Below, one piece after another: positions 8,502-17,706 of a stretch of 64,000 nucleotides of DNA (the stretch's first letter is position 1; each line of letters starts with the position of its first letter). Made by a program: the position numbers and the translations under genes. This DNA is from VAXT01 sp963774625. GTDB lineage: Bacteria; Actinomycetota; Thermoleophilia; Gaiellales; Gaiellaceae. Where the stretch lies: NCBI GenBank assembly GCA_963774625.1, contig CAVZFQ010000013.1, positions 124,001 through 188,000 on the forward strand, given 5' to 3'. The notes under the pieces were generated by a model, which saw nothing but the letters and a program-made list of their open reading frames with translations, did no database searches and had not been told where the DNA came from.

Positions 8502-9689
8502 ATGACGATCGAGGCACAAGCACCTAGTCGCGAGAAGTCCCGCGTCTTCATCACAGGCGGTTGCGAGGGCCTGGACGAGCTCTTCGAGGCCCTCGAGCGC
8601 CACGGTGAGATCGAGCTCGTCGGCCGCAGCGACAGCGTTCGCGAAGGCGGCGCGCCCCTCGCGGGAGGCCACCTGCAGGTGATCCTCCACGCCACACGGT
8701 CGTCCGCACTCCCGGTCGAAGAGCTGGCCGCGATCCGCGAGTACACGCGGGCGCCGATCGTCCTGCTCGCATCCGGCGAGTCCTCGGCTCTGCTCGAGGA
8801 CGCGCTCGACGCCGACGTCGCCGACGTCCTGTTGCTCCCGCAACTGACCGAGAACGTCGTCTTCGCAGTCCGCAAGGCGGGCCACGCAGGCCGCCGCCAG
8901 GGCAAAAGCCGCGGCGACGGGCGGATCATCACCGTCTTCTCGCCGAAGGGCGGGACGGGCAAGACCGTCACGGCGACCAACCTCGCCACGTCGTTCGCGA
9001 AGTACGCAGGCAAGCGCACGCTGCTCCTCGACCTCGACCTGCAGTTCGGGGACGCCGCGATCATGCTCGGCATCGAGCCCGAGAAGACGATTCAAGACCT
9101 GGTCGTCGCCCCGGGCGAGCTCGATCCCGAGAAGCTGGCCGGTTACACGACGCGCCACTCGTCAGGCCTCGACGTCCTCCCGGCGCCGATCCGGCCGGAG
9201 GATGCTGAGCTCGTCACAGAGCAGAAGCTCTCACGTCTGCTCGAGGTCGCGAAGGAGTCGTACGACGTGATCGTCGTCGACACCTCGCCGTTCTTCCACG
9301 GGCCGATGCTGGCGACGCTCGACCGCACCGACGACCTGCTCCTCGTCTGCGGGCTCGACGTCCCGACGATCAAGAACGTCCGGCTCAGCCTGCAGACGCT
9401 CCAGCTCCTCTCGTTCCCGACCGAGCGGATCAGGGTCGTCCTGAACAGGGCGAACTCGAACGTCGGCATGAAGCGCGGCGAGGTCGAGGCGGCGCTCGAG
9501 GCGAAGATTCGCTTCGAGGTGCCGAGCGACCGGGCCGTGCCGCTGGCCGTCAACCGCTCGAACCCCGCTGTCCTCTCCGATCCGAAGTCCGACTTCTCGC
9601 GCGCGTTGCGCGAGATGGCAAAGGCACTCCTGCCCGCGCAGGTCTCGAAGAACGGGAAGAAGCGCTGGGGCCGAGGAGGTAAGAGCTAG
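8502..9689 (+). CDS. cpaE: CpaE/TadZ-like pilus localisation ATPase
   Basis: A 395-residue protein. The N-terminal 135 residues are an atypical receiver-like domain lacking clear phospho-acceptor context, as in TadZ/CpaE. The C-terminal part is a MinD/ParA-type ATPase with a deviant Walker A (SPKGGTGKTVTATNLA), Walker A' (LLLDLDLQFGDAAIMLG) and Walker B-like segment (YDVIVVDTSP). Such proteins place the Tad machinery at the cell pole or site of assembly. The ATG at 8502 sits two bases after the cpaB stop and is preceded by GAGGGGGG; a longer upstream extension would overlap cpaB in another frame. Its stop overlaps the GTG of the tadA gene by one base. Confidence 0.9.
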   Translation: MTIEAQAPSREKSRVFITGGCEGLDELFEALERHGEIELVGRSDSVREGGAPLAGGHLQVILHATRSSALPVEELAAIREYTRAPIVLLASGESSALLEDALDADVADVLLLPQLTENVVFAVRKAGHAGRRQGKSRGDGRIITVFSPKGGTGKTVTATNLATSFAKYAGKRTLLLDLDLQFGDAAIMLGIEPEKTIQDLVVAPGELDPEKLAGYTTRHSSGLDVLPAPIRPEDAELVTEQKLSRLLEVAKESYDVIVVDTSPFFHGPMLATLDRTDDLLLVCGLDVPTIKNVRLSLQTLQLLSFPTERIRVVLNRANSNVGMKRGEVEAALEAKIRFEVPSDRAVPLAVNRSNPAVLSDPKSDFSRALREMAKALLPAQVSKNGKKRWGRGGKS

Positions 9690-11139
9690 TGGGCCTCCAC
9701 GACCGCATCAAGGGCGGCGAGCCCGTCAACGGAGGAGGCCCGGCCGACCCCGAGCAGCCGACGCCCGCGCTCACGCGGCCAACGCTCGCCGAAGAGCCGC
9801 CGCCACCGACGAGCGACCCGTACGGCGCGCTGAAGACCGCAATCCACACGGCGTGCATCGCCAAGCTCGGGCCGCAGCTCTTCACGACCGAGACCACGGA
9901 AGACCTCTCCGAGCGCGTCCTGCGCGAGGTGACCGAGCAGCTCGCGCTCGACCGCACCCCGCTCACGCGTGAGGAGCGGCGCCGGATCGTCCGCGAGATC
10001 ACGGACGACATCCTCGGCTACGGGCCGCTCGAGCCTCTGCTGAACGACGACTCGATCACAGAGGTCATGGTCAACAACTTCGACCAGATCTACATCGAGC
10101 GGGACGGAAAGATCGAGCGCAGCGAGACGACCTTCGCCGACAACCGCACCTGATGCGCATCATCGACAAGATCGTCTCCCAGATCGGCCGTCGAATCGAC
10201 GAGTCCTCGCCGATGGTCGACGCCCGCCTCCCGGACGGGAGCCGCGTGAACGCAATCATCCCGCCGCTCTCGCTGCGGGGCCCGACGCTCACGATCCGAA
10301 AGTTCTCGCGTGACCCGTACACGATGGACGACCTGATCGGCTTCGGCTCGATCACGCCCAAGGCCGCTCAGTTCCTCGCCGCTTGCGCGCGCGGGAAGCT
10401 GAACATCCTCATCTCCGGCGGTACCGGTACCGGTAAGACGACGACCCTGAACGCGATCTCCGCTTTCATCCCCGGGGACGAGCGAATCGTCACCATCGAG
10501 GATGCGGCCGAGCTCCAGCTCCAGCAGGAGCACGTGATCACGCTCGAGTCGCGCCCGCCGAACATCGAGGGCCAGGGCGAGATCCGCATCCGCGAGCTCG
10601 TCCGCAACGCCCTCCGCATGCGCCCCGACCGGATCATCGTCGGGGAGGTCCGCGGTGCCGAGACCCTGGACATGCTCCAGGCGATGAACACGGGCCATGA
10701 GGGATCGCTGACGACCATCCACGCGAACTCTCCTCGCGACGGGCTCTCGCGCCTCGAGACGCTCGTCCTCACGGCCGGCGTCGAGCTGCCGCTTCGCGCG
10801 ATCCGTGAGCAGATTTCGAGTGCGTTCGACCTGCTCGTGCAGATCACACGCCTCGTCGACGGCTCCCGCCGCATCTCCCACATCACCGAGGTGCTCCGCA
10901 TGGAGTCCGAGGTGATCACGCTGCAAGACGTCTTCCTGGGCAGGCCGCCCAACGAAGAGGAGGCTCTCGCTGACGGGGCAACGCGGTTGATGACCCCGCT
11001 GCAGTGCACCGGCCTGAAGCCGCATTTCCTCGACCGGCTGGCCACCCACGGCGTCGTCCTGCCGCCTGCCTTCTTCGAGGAGGAAGAGGAGGCTTACCGG
11101 TCGACTCTGGCCGCGGCGAGCTTCGGCGGTTTTTCGTGA
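9689..11139 (+). CDS. tadA: CpaF/TadA secretion ATPase, interrupted by a one-base frameshift
   Basis: Together the two frames encode the hexameric type II/IV secretion ATPase that powers Flp pilus assembly. Frame 1 (9689 to about 10147) covers the N-terminal helical domain and the start of the NTD (ILGYGPLEPLLNDDSITEVMVNN, IERDGKIE). Frame 2 (to 11139) gives IIDKIVSQIGRRIDESSPMVDARLPDGSRVN, Walker A GGTGTGKTT, Asp box, Walker B and His box (GHEGSLTTIHANSPRDGLSRLETL). At the joint the sequence reads D-N-R-T-stop; adding one C after 10146 restores D-N-R-H-L-M-R-I-I-D, the family consensus, so one base is missing. All catalytic motifs are intact. The GTG start follows a good AGGAGG site. I consider an error in the sequence likelier than a true mutant because the rest of the operon is intact. 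Confidence 0.88.
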
Positions 11140-13007
11140 GGCGCAGCACACTCATCAAGGCGCTGTTCCTCATTACAGCGCTGGTCACGCTCGCCCCCGC
11201 GGCCAACGCGGCCGTCAAGGTCTCCGGCCTCGAAACCGGCGGCTACCCGCAGATCAAGGTGAACGTCGTCACGTCGAAACGGACGTCGACGGCCCCACTG
11301 CTCCTCGAGAACGGCTCGCGGGTGACCTTGACCTCCGCGCAGAACCTCGGTCGGGCGAAGAGCGTCGTGCTCGCAGTCGACCGGTCTCAGTCGATGAAGG
11401 GCAAGCCGCTCGCCGACGCCGCCGCGGCCGCACGCTCCTTCATCCTGGCCAAGCCGGCAGGCGACCGGATCGCCATCTCCACCTTTGCGACGACGCCCCA
11501 GATGGTCACCGGGTTCTCGACGTCCACGATCGACGCGGACATCGCGCTGAGGACGATTCCGGTAGACAAGGTTCAGGGCACGACGCTGTACGACGCGCTC
11601 GTCCTGTCGGCGCAGAAGCTCGCCGCCGAGCACCTTCCGGCACGAGTCATCATCGTCGTCACCGACGGCAACGAGACCCGTAGCCGGGCGTCGCTGCAGG
11701 ACGCAATCTCGGCCGCGCAGCAAGCAGGTGCCGCCGTCTACGTGGTGGCGATCGAGAGCGCAAAGTTCACACCCGGTCCGCTCAAGGAGCTCGCAACCAA
11801 GACCGGGGGCAACTACTACGGAGCGGCATCCAGCCAGGCGCTTACAGGCGTCTATCGCTCGATCGCAGCCGAGCTCGGACGCACGTGGCGCCTCGAGTAC
11901 GCAACGGCGGGGAGGCCCGGCGAGATGCTGAAGCTCTCCGCACACGCACAGGGCTCTTCCACGTTCGCCCGAGTGGAGCTCCCGGGAGGAAGCAGCCCTG
12001 AGGGCAGCGCGCCCTCTCGCTTCGTGCCCGATATCTTCTACACACCGATCGGCACGCAGCTGATCGCGCTCATGGCCGGCCTGATCGTCTTGCTCGGCGC
12101 CACGCTCGCCATGACGACGGTGAAGGGCGCACGCCTGCGCCGCCGGCTGGCGCCGCACATCGCGACGACCGTCGACGTTCGCAAGGCGAAGGTCGAGCGC
12201 GAGCGGCTCGCAATCGCCTCAGGCTTGTTCCGCGCGACCGAAGGGGCGTTCAGCCACTGGCGCTTCTGGACACGTCTAGAGCGTCTGGTCGAGCGCAGCG
12301 ACCTTGCGTTGCGGACCGTCGAGGTCGCGTATCTGATGGTCGGGTTCGCACTGGTCGGCGGGCTCATCGCCACGATCCTCGGCCTCGGGACGATGTTCCT
12401 CGTCGGCGCCTTTGCACTGGGAGGCTCGCTCCCCCTCGGCTTCGTCTGGTTCAAGGCCTCTCGACGCCTCAAGGCGTTCGAGGACCAGCTCCCGGACGTG
12501 CTGATCACCCTCGCTGCGGCGCTCAAGGCCGGGCACAGCTTCAAGGCCGGCCTGCAGACGATCGTCGACGAGGGCAACGTGCCCGCGAGCAAGGAATTCC
12601 ACCGCGTGCTCACCGAGGCGCGGCTGGGACGCCCGTTGAACGACGCACTGACCGACATGTCCGTCCGCCTCGGCTCGAAGAACTTCGACTTCGTCATCAC
12701 CGCCGTGGGGATTCAGCAGCAGGTCGGCGGCAGCCTCGCAGGCCTGATCGACATGGTCGCCGACACCGTACGCCAGCGGCAGCAGTTCATCCGCAAGATC
12801 AAGGGACTGACCGCCATGGGCCGCGCCGGCGCCTACGTGCTGGTCGGGCTGCCGTTCTTCATCGGCGCGATCATCACGCTCATGAACCCCGAGTACATGG
12901 ACCCGCTCTACAACACGAGCACGGGCCACAAGCTCATCTACGTCGGCCTCGGGTCGATGGCGTTCGGTAGTGCCGTCCTGAAAAAAATCGTCTCCTTCAA
13001 GGGGTAG
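11136..13007 (+). CDS. tadB: Von Willebrand A domain fused to TadB (type II secretion F) domain
   Basis: A 623-residue fusion. Residues 1-22 form a signal-like hydrophobic segment (ALFLITALVTLAPAANAAV). A vWA domain covers about residues 70-245, with the metal site VLAVDRSQSMKG (DxSxS), a Thr in VQGTTLYDAL and VIIVVTDGNE. A membrane helix near 300-320 then leads to a cytoplasmic linker, two helices (about 395-450), the T2SSF domain (FEDQLPDVLITLAAALKAGHSF, GGSLAGLIDMVADTVRQRQQF) and two final helices. TadB is normally about 320 residues and lacks the vWA part. The vWA domain would sit outside the cell and bind a ligand or another pilus subunit through a metal ion. The GTG at 11136 overlaps the tadA stop. 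Confidence 0.9.
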   Translation: MRRSTLIKALFLITALVTLAPAANAAVKVSGLETGGYPQIKVNVVTSKRTSTAPLLLENGSRVTLTSAQNLGRAKSVVLAVDRSQSMKGKPLADAAAAARSFILAKPAGDRIAISTFATTPQMVTGFSTSTIDADIALRTIPVDKVQGTTLYDALVLSAQKLAAEHLPARVIIVVTDGNETRSRASLQDAISAAQQAGAAVYVVAIESAKFTPGPLKELATKTGGNYYGAASSQALTGVYRSIAAELGRTWRLEYATAGRPGEMLKLSAHAQGSSTFARVELPGGSSPEGSAPSRFVPDIFYTPIGTQLIALMAGLIVLLGATLAMTTVKGARLRRRLAPHIATTVDVRKAKVERERLAIASGLFRATEGAFSHWRFWTRLERLVERSDLALRTVEVAYLMVGFALVGGLIATILGLGTMFLVGAFALGGSLPLGFVWFKASRRLKAFEDQLPDVLITLAAALKAGHSFKAGLQTIVDEGNVPASKEFHRVLTEARLGRPLNDALTDMSVRLGSKNFDFVITAVGIQQQVGGSLAGLIDMVADTVRQRQQFIRKIKGLTAMGRAGAYVLVGLPFFIGAIITLMNPEYMDPLYNTSTGHKLIYVGLGSMAFGSAVLKKIVSFKG

Positions 13008-13011
13008 CCCA

Positions 13012-13920
13012 GTGACAATGATTCTGGTCTTCGCTGTTTTCTGTCTCGCCGGCGCCGCCTTCCTCATCGGGGAGATCGCCACCGCGCCTGCGCGCCAGCG
13101 CTGGAGCTCGGTGCGCCGCGCCGCAACGTACGGACGTATGGAGGTTCGCTCGGAAGCACAGGGCGAGAGCTTCCACGAACGGTTCTTGGTTCCACTGCGT
13201 GAGTGGCTGGCCGGCTGGGCGCTGAAGGCAAACCCCCGCCTGAGCGTGGAGTCCATTTCGATGAAGCTGCTCGCAGCGGGGGTCGGTCGCAGGATCTCGC
13301 CGACTGGGTTTCTTGCCCTCAAGGGCGGGGCCGCGCTCGGCGGGCTCGTCATCGGAACGCTTGTCGGCGGACGCCTCTCGGGCGTCGGCGCAGCCCTTCT
13401 GGCCGCGCTGGTCCTGGCGGCTCTCGGCTTCTTCATCCCCGACTACGCGCTGACCCTGAAAGCCCGGAGCCGACGCGAGCGGATCCAGGCCGACCTTCCC
13501 GACGCACTCGACTTGCTCGCCGTCAGCGTCGAGGCCGGCCTCGGCTTCGACGGGGCGGTCGCCAAGCTCCACGAGAACATGGAAGGCCCTCTCGCCGAGG
13601 AGTTTGGTCTCACGCTCTCCGAGATGCGGATCGGCGAGAGCCGCCAGGAGGCTCTCAAGCGCATGGCCGAGCGGGTCGATGCGCCGGAGCTCTCCGCCTT
13701 CGTGCGGGCGATCATCCAGGCCGACACCCTGGGCACGACCCTGGGCCGAATCCTCCGCGTGCAGGCCACCGACTCGCGCCTCCGCCGCCAGGCGGCTGCT
13801 GAGGAACGAGCCATGAAGGCCCCGATCAAGATGCTCTTCCCGACAGTGCTCTTCATCTTCCCGGCCATGTTCCTCGTGATTCTCGGGCCGGCGATCCTCA
13901 ACATCCAGGAGCTCTTCTAA
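13012..13920 (+). CDS. tadC: TadC-like type II secretion F family protein
   Basis: A 302-residue inner-membrane platform protein. It has an N-terminal helix (residues 3-22), a cytoplasmic stretch, two helices around 105-150, a T2SSF domain with RIQADLPDALDLLAVSVEAGLGFDGAV and FVRAIIQADTLGTTLGRILRVQA, and a final pair of hydrophobic segments (PTVLFIFPAMFLVILGPAIL). TadB and TadC together form the membrane platform that couples TadA to pilin polymerisation. The GTG start is four bases after the tadB stop, so it is in the same transcript. Confidence 0.93.
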   Translation: MTMILVFAVFCLAGAAFLIGEIATAPARQRWSSVRRAATYGRMEVRSEAQGESFHERFLVPLREWLAGWALKANPRLSVESISMKLLAAGVGRRISPTGFLALKGGAALGGLVIGTLVGGRLSGVGAALLAALVLAALGFFIPDYALTLKARSRRERIQADLPDALDLLAVSVEAGLGFDGAVAKLHENMEGPLAEEFGLTLSEMRIGESRQEALKRMAERVDAPELSAFVRAIIQADTLGTTLGRILRVQATDSRLRRQAAAEERAMKAPIKMLFPTVLFIFPAMFLVILGPAILNIQELF

Positions 13921-13936
13921 AGAGACAGGAGCGGCC

Positions 13937-15370
13937 ATGTCTGACGAAATCAACAACCAGGTGCACCAGGAGCCCACCGAGGGCGGATTCGGCACCGGCC
14001 TTCGCGAGCAGCTCCAGCGCCGCCGCGAGGGCCGGGACGAGACCGCTCCGCCGGTCCCGGAGCCCCAAGCGGCCGCCCCGGTCGACATCGACGAGTTCAC
14101 AACCGTCGCGCCTGCAGACGTTGAGGACCGGTCCGATCCGGAAGTCGACAGGCTCAAGGCCAGGCTGGCCGAGGCGGACAAGCGCGAGCGGGAGCTGCGC
14201 GCTGCGTTCGCCGAGCAGGTCGAGGCCTACGAGCGCAAGATGTCGGAGGATTTCGACGTCTCGCGCCAAGCGGCGAAGCTCGACGAGAAGAGCACGAAGC
14301 TCACGGCGACCGAGTCTCAGATCCGCGAGCGCGAACAACGGCTCGCGGACGAGCGGAGGGAGCTGAACGTCGAGCGCCGCCGAGTCTCCACCCTGCAGGA
14401 CGAGCTCACCAGCGCGCAGGCGAGGACCACGGAGCTGGAGGAAGACCTCCTGGCACGAACGGCCGAGCTTGCGGAGAACGAAAGACTTTTCAAGCGCGGC
14501 TCGTCCGAGTTCATGCAGCGAAACGCCGCCATCACGGCGCGCGAGGACAAGCTGGCCAAGGCGGAGAAGGAATTCGCCACCCGCGAGGGCCAGTGGCGCA
14601 CGCGCGAGAACGAGCTCAAGCGGCGCGAGAAGGATCTCACCGGCCGCGAATCACGACTCGGCGAGGGCGAGCAGCGCCTCGCGAGGGAGGCCGCACGCGT
14701 TGCCGCCGAGGATGCCGCGCTCCGTCGTCGTGAGGCCGAGGTCGAGGAGCGAAACGCCGGGATTCGCGCAGAGACGCAACAACTCGAGCAGCAACTCGCT
14801 TCGTCGAGCGAGGAGTTCCAGCAGGTGCACACGCGGATCGCAGAGGTCGAGGCCCGCGAGACCGAGCTCATCGCCCGCGAGGCCGAGCTCAACCGACGTG
14901 ACGCGGAGCTCAGTCGCGTCGAAGGCGACACCAATCTCAGTCGGGACCTGGAAGCGTGGGAGGAGCGCCTCAAGACGCGCGAGCAGCAGCTCGCCGACCA
15001 GGAATCGTCGCTCGCCGAAGAGAACGAGCTGGCTGTGTCCGCGCGCGAGCGCGTCGACAAGCGCGACAAGCGGCTGACCGAGACCGAGAAGACTCTCCGC
15101 GAGCGGCTGCGCGAGCTCGATGATCGCGAGGCCGAGTTCGACCGGAAGGAAGCGCGGTACGAGACCGACATCGAGATCCGCATGGACAAGCTGGAGCGCC
15201 GCGAGCAGGTCGTCGAGGAGCTCGAGGAGAAGCTCGGCACGAAGGAGACCCAGCTCGCGGCCTACGTTGCCCAGGCACAGGGAGCCCTACAGCGCCGCGA
15301 GTCCGAGTGGTGGACCAAGCAGACCGGGCGCGACGGCGATCCGGACGACCCGGTCGAAGAAGTGGCCTGA
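13937..15370 (+). CDS. Long alpha-helical coiled-coil protein at the end of the tad operon
   Basis: A 477-residue acidic and basic, hydrophobe-poor protein. The first 70 residues are disordered and Pro/Ala-rich. Residues 70-455 are an almost unbroken coiled coil with many imperfect repeats of the form R-E-x-E-L-x-x-R-E. No signal peptide or membrane helix is present, so it is cytoplasmic. It starts 16 bases after tadC with its own ribosome binding site (GACAGGAGCGG). I do not recognise a family; KfrA-, Scy/FilP- or DivIVA-like scaffolds look superficially similar. Position suggests a cytoskeletal role in positioning the pilus machine, but this is inference. The repeated GAG/CTC codons generate long spurious Ser-rich frames on the other strand. 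Confidence 0.8.
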   Translation: MSDEINNQVHQEPTEGGFGTGLREQLQRRREGRDETAPPVPEPQAAAPVDIDEFTTVAPADVEDRSDPEVDRLKARLAEADKRERELRAAFAEQVEAYERKMSEDFDVSRQAAKLDEKSTKLTATESQIREREQRLADERRELNVERRRVSTLQDELTSAQARTTELEEDLLARTAELAENERLFKRGSSEFMQRNAAITAREDKLAKAEKEFATREGQWRTRENELKRREKDLTGRESRLGEGEQRLAREAARVAAEDAALRRREAEVEERNAGIRAETQQLEQQLASSSEEFQQVHTRIAEVEARETELIAREAELNRRDAELSRVEGDTNLSRDLEAWEERLKTREQQLADQESSLAEENELAVSARERVDKRDKRLTETEKTLRERLRELDDREAEFDRKEARYETDIEIRMDKLERREQVVEELEEKLGTKETQLAAYVAQAQGALQRRESEWWTKQTGRDGDPDDPVEEVA

Positions 15371-15408
15371 GCTCCGGCTCGCGTCGGATAGGATCGCGCG
15401 GCTCTCTT

Positions 15409-15627
15409 ATGTGGCAGGCCTACGTCAGATTCAAGTCCGGTTCGACGACGCGCGCGGACATCGCCGAGACCGAGGCCGAGGCGCGGACCGCCCTCGAGGA
15501 TGCGATGGCCCAGCTGAAGACGGCCGGCATCGGGACCGTCGGGCCGAACCTGGTCGTCACCAAGGAAGACCTCGAGTTCATCAAGCTCGAGCAGAAGACC
15601 GCGACCAGCGGCGAACGAGATCGCTAG
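15409..15627 (+). CDS. Small protein of unknown function
   Basis: A 72-residue protein starting at the ATG 15409 (M-W-Q-A-Y-V-R-F-K-S-G). It looks like a compact alpha/beta fold: a beta strand (YVRFKSG), a helix rich in Ala and Glu (ETEAEARTALEDAMAQLK), then VGPNLVVTKEDLEF, ending in a charged tail. The GC-rich third positions support coding. I recognise no family. It lies 38 bases after the coiled-coil gene and just before a pair of hairpins, so it is the last gene of the operon. Confidence 0.65.
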   Translation: MWQAYVRFKSGSTTRADIAETEAEARTALEDAMAQLKTAGIGTVGPNLVVTKEDLEFIKLEQKTATSGERDR

Positions 15628-15631
15628 ATGG

Positions 15632-15683
15632 GTCCCCGCCCACGGGGCGGGGACTCGACGAAAGTGCTTCGCACTTTCGTCGA
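15632..15683. terminator. Two tandem hairpins between convergent genes
   Basis: Hairpin one (15632-15654) has a perfect 10-bp stem GTCCCCGCCC / GGGCGGGGAC with a three-base loop. Hairpin two (15655-15683) has a perfect 13-bp stem, TCGACGAAAGTGC / GCACTTTCGTCGA, also with a three-base loop. They abut with no spacer. They lie between the end of the pilus operon and the convergent subtilase gene, so they probably stop transcription from both sides. Confidence 0.7.
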
Positions 15684-15769
15684 CTAAGAGCACTCGTACT
15701 CACCTGCGTACTGCCCCGACGCGCGTGTAGTAGCGCCATCACGCCGTCGCTACGACCCGTGGCTGACTG

Positions 15770-17584
15770 CTAACGACGGCCGCGGCTCAGCGTTACGTTC
15801 ACGCGTCCACGGAGCGAGACCCGGCGGCCTGCGGCCGGCGTCTGAGCGACGACCCGTCCGCGCCTGAGCCGATTGCGCGTGCGGCGCACGCTCCCAACCG
15901 AGCAGCCGGCACGGCGGATCCGCGAGCGCGCGACCGCGAGCGTGGCGCCGCGAAGCCGTGGGACGACACACACCCGGAGTGCCGGCCGCGGCGAGGGGCC
16001 GAGCGCGAGCTTGCCCGCGCCGTACGACCCGTCCCGGCCGGGGACACCCAGGTCGATCGCATGGTTCTCGAGGTAGGCCTGCAGCTCGTTCGGCCCGAAG
16101 CTCGGATTCGCTCCCTTGACGAGCGCTGCCGCGGCCGCGACGTGTGGCGCCGCCGCCGAAGTCCCGGCGAATCCGGTATCGGCGCCGCAACCGCTGAAGG
16201 GGCCGTAGGAGAATGACGACACCCAGTCGGGCGCCGTGAGGTCCGGCTTCATCCGCCCGTCGATCGTCGGGCCGCGCGAGCTGAACGCCTCGAGCCCGCT
16301 GGTTCTCCAGCACGCGGCTCCGACGGCCAGCGCGAAGGAGGACGAGCCCGGCTCGGTCACGCTGCCCTCTCCGACCTGATACTCGAGATTGGGGCCCGGA
16401 TAGACGAAGAGGTCGAACCGCGGCGATGGGTCCGGTGCGTTGTGCCGGCGGATCCCGATGGCGTAGAGCTGGGCCACGCCGGTGGTGTTGACGTGGCAAA
16501 TGAGCTCGGTCGGCGGCTGCGAGCCGCTCTGCTCGCTGTTCGACGAGACAACCGTGGTGCCGTTGGCGCGCGTCAGATAAAGGTCGTAGTCGAGCGCCGT
16601 GACCGGCCAGCTGTCCCACCTGAGGGCCACGCACGTCTGCTGGTTGGCGCCGAGCAGGATCGTGTTCCCCTCGTCGCCCGGGGCGAACTCCGTCCACGTA
16701 TCCGCGTCCAGGTCCGTGAACGTCCCGCTCCAATGCTGCTGGGCCCGGTTCCCGGCAGCGTTCACCCAGAGGATGCCCGCGGCGCGCGCGTCGGCGACGA
16801 TGCCGGTCGGAGTTTCCGGGCCGCCCGTGTCGTCGCCGCGGCCCACGTTGAACCAGCTGGCCGAGTGGTTGATGATGTGGATGCCCTGAGCGCGGGCGTA
16901 GTCCTTGGCCTGGCCCAGCGCGGCGACGGTCTGAGCGCAGATCAGGTAGACGCGGGCGGCCGGAGCCATCTCCGCGACGATCTCGGCCACGGCCGTTCCG
17001 TGGTTCACGGCGATCGGGCCGTCCAGGCCGCCCGAGCAGAAGTCGACGGCGACCGTGGACGCCGGCAGATCACCGTTCCGGCGGCTGTCGCGCCAGCCTC
17101 GGAAGCCGAGGTCGATGACGGCGACCTTCGCGCCTGCTCCGCGGAGGCCGGACCGGTGCCACGTCAAGGCGCCCGTGGCGGCGACGCCTTCGCCCTGCAC
17201 AGCCTCGGGCACTGCGCGGACCGGCTCGCGCGCGTACTGAACTGCGCGGCTCTGACCGAGCGTCCGCAGCGCCGCAGGCGGCACGACGGCCTCGATCAGG
17301 CGCCCGTACGAGGTCTCGACGCGGCCGCCGAGCCGGGCCACGAGGGCACGGGCGGCCGCCGGCCTCCGCGCGGAGATCTCGACCCGTACTGGTTGGCGCG
17401 CGCGTGCGCGTGCGAGCAGCCGCGAGTCCAGCTTCCCGCTTTTGGCGATCCCGTGAGGAGTGGCAAGCGACTCCGTCCGCCGCGTCGACGAGCCGCTCGA
17501 CCCCTGGGCGAAGACGCCCACGCACAGAACGAGGACTGTGATCAGCCCCAACCCCGCGCGCCGTTTACCCGACCCTCGTGTCAC
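15770..17584 (-). CDS. Secreted subtilisin-like serine protease (S8) with C-terminal PASTA-like domain
   Basis: A 604-residue preproprotein. The signal peptide spans about residues 1-28. A propeptide-like region follows, and the S8 catalytic domain starts near residue 150. The triad is visible: Asp158 in VAVIDLG, His195 in NHGTAVAEIV and Ser476 in GTSAAAPHVA, with the oxyanion Asn in NAAGN (about 279). A beta-rich insertion of 100 residues (about 285-400) lies between the oxyanion and Ser motifs, a position where PPC-type insertions occur in related proteases. The last 70 residues (VPRLRGATLAVARSRIRRAGC, VAQTPAAGRRV) match a PASTA domain, a cell-wall or muropeptide-binding module, which could tether the enzyme to peptidoglycan. 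The start is a GTG. Confidence 0.9.
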   Translation of the reverse strand: MTRGSGKRRAGLGLITVLVLCVGVFAQGSSGSSTRRTESLATPHGIAKSGKLDSRLLARARARQPVRVEISARRPAAARALVARLGGRVETSYGRLIEAVVPPAALRTLGQSRAVQYAREPVRAVPEAVQGEGVAATGALTWHRSGLRGAGAKVAVIDLGFRGWRDSRRNGDLPASTVAVDFCSGGLDGPIAVNHGTAVAEIVAEMAPAARVYLICAQTVAALGQAKDYARAQGIHIINHSASWFNVGRGDDTGGPETPTGIVADARAAGILWVNAAGNRAQQHWSGTFTDLDADTWTEFAPGDEGNTILLGANQQTCVALRWDSWPVTALDYDLYLTRANGTTVVSSNSEQSGSQPPTELICHVNTTGVAQLYAIGIRRHNAPDPSPRFDLFVYPGPNLEYQVGEGSVTEPGSSSFALAVGAACWRTSGLEAFSSRGPTIDGRMKPDLTAPDWVSSFSYGPFSGCGADTGFAGTSAAAPHVAAAAALVKGANPSFGPNELQAYLENHAIDLGVPGRDGSYGAGKLALGPSPRPALRVCVVPRLRGATLAVARSRIRRAGCSVGSVRRTRNRLRRGRVVAQTPAAGRRVSLRGRVNVTLSRGRR

Positions 17585-17618
17585 CCTGCCCCCTGGAAAG
17601 AAACTCGTCTCTAAGGAA

Positions 17619-17643
17619 TAGACGCATTTCGAGCATGCGTCTA
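17619..17643 (-). terminator. Hairpin after the two-component genes
   Basis: A perfect 9-bp inverted repeat TAGACGCAT / ATGCGTCTA with a seven-base loop in the 122-base gap between the response regulator stop and the subtilase start. It could end the two-component transcript or act as an operator for the subtilase promoter. Confidence 0.5.
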
Positions 17644-17706
17644 CCGCCTCGGCCCCGCATCACTATTTCGAGGGACGCGGCCGAAATCCCTCGAGACCCG
17701 GCCTCT

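Noticed and set aside
14317..15240. A long Ser/Arg-rich open frame opposite the coiled-coil gene
   Set aside because: It is a mirror of the GAG/CTC-rich coiled-coil repeats; composition is unlike any folded protein and the plus-strand gene explains it.
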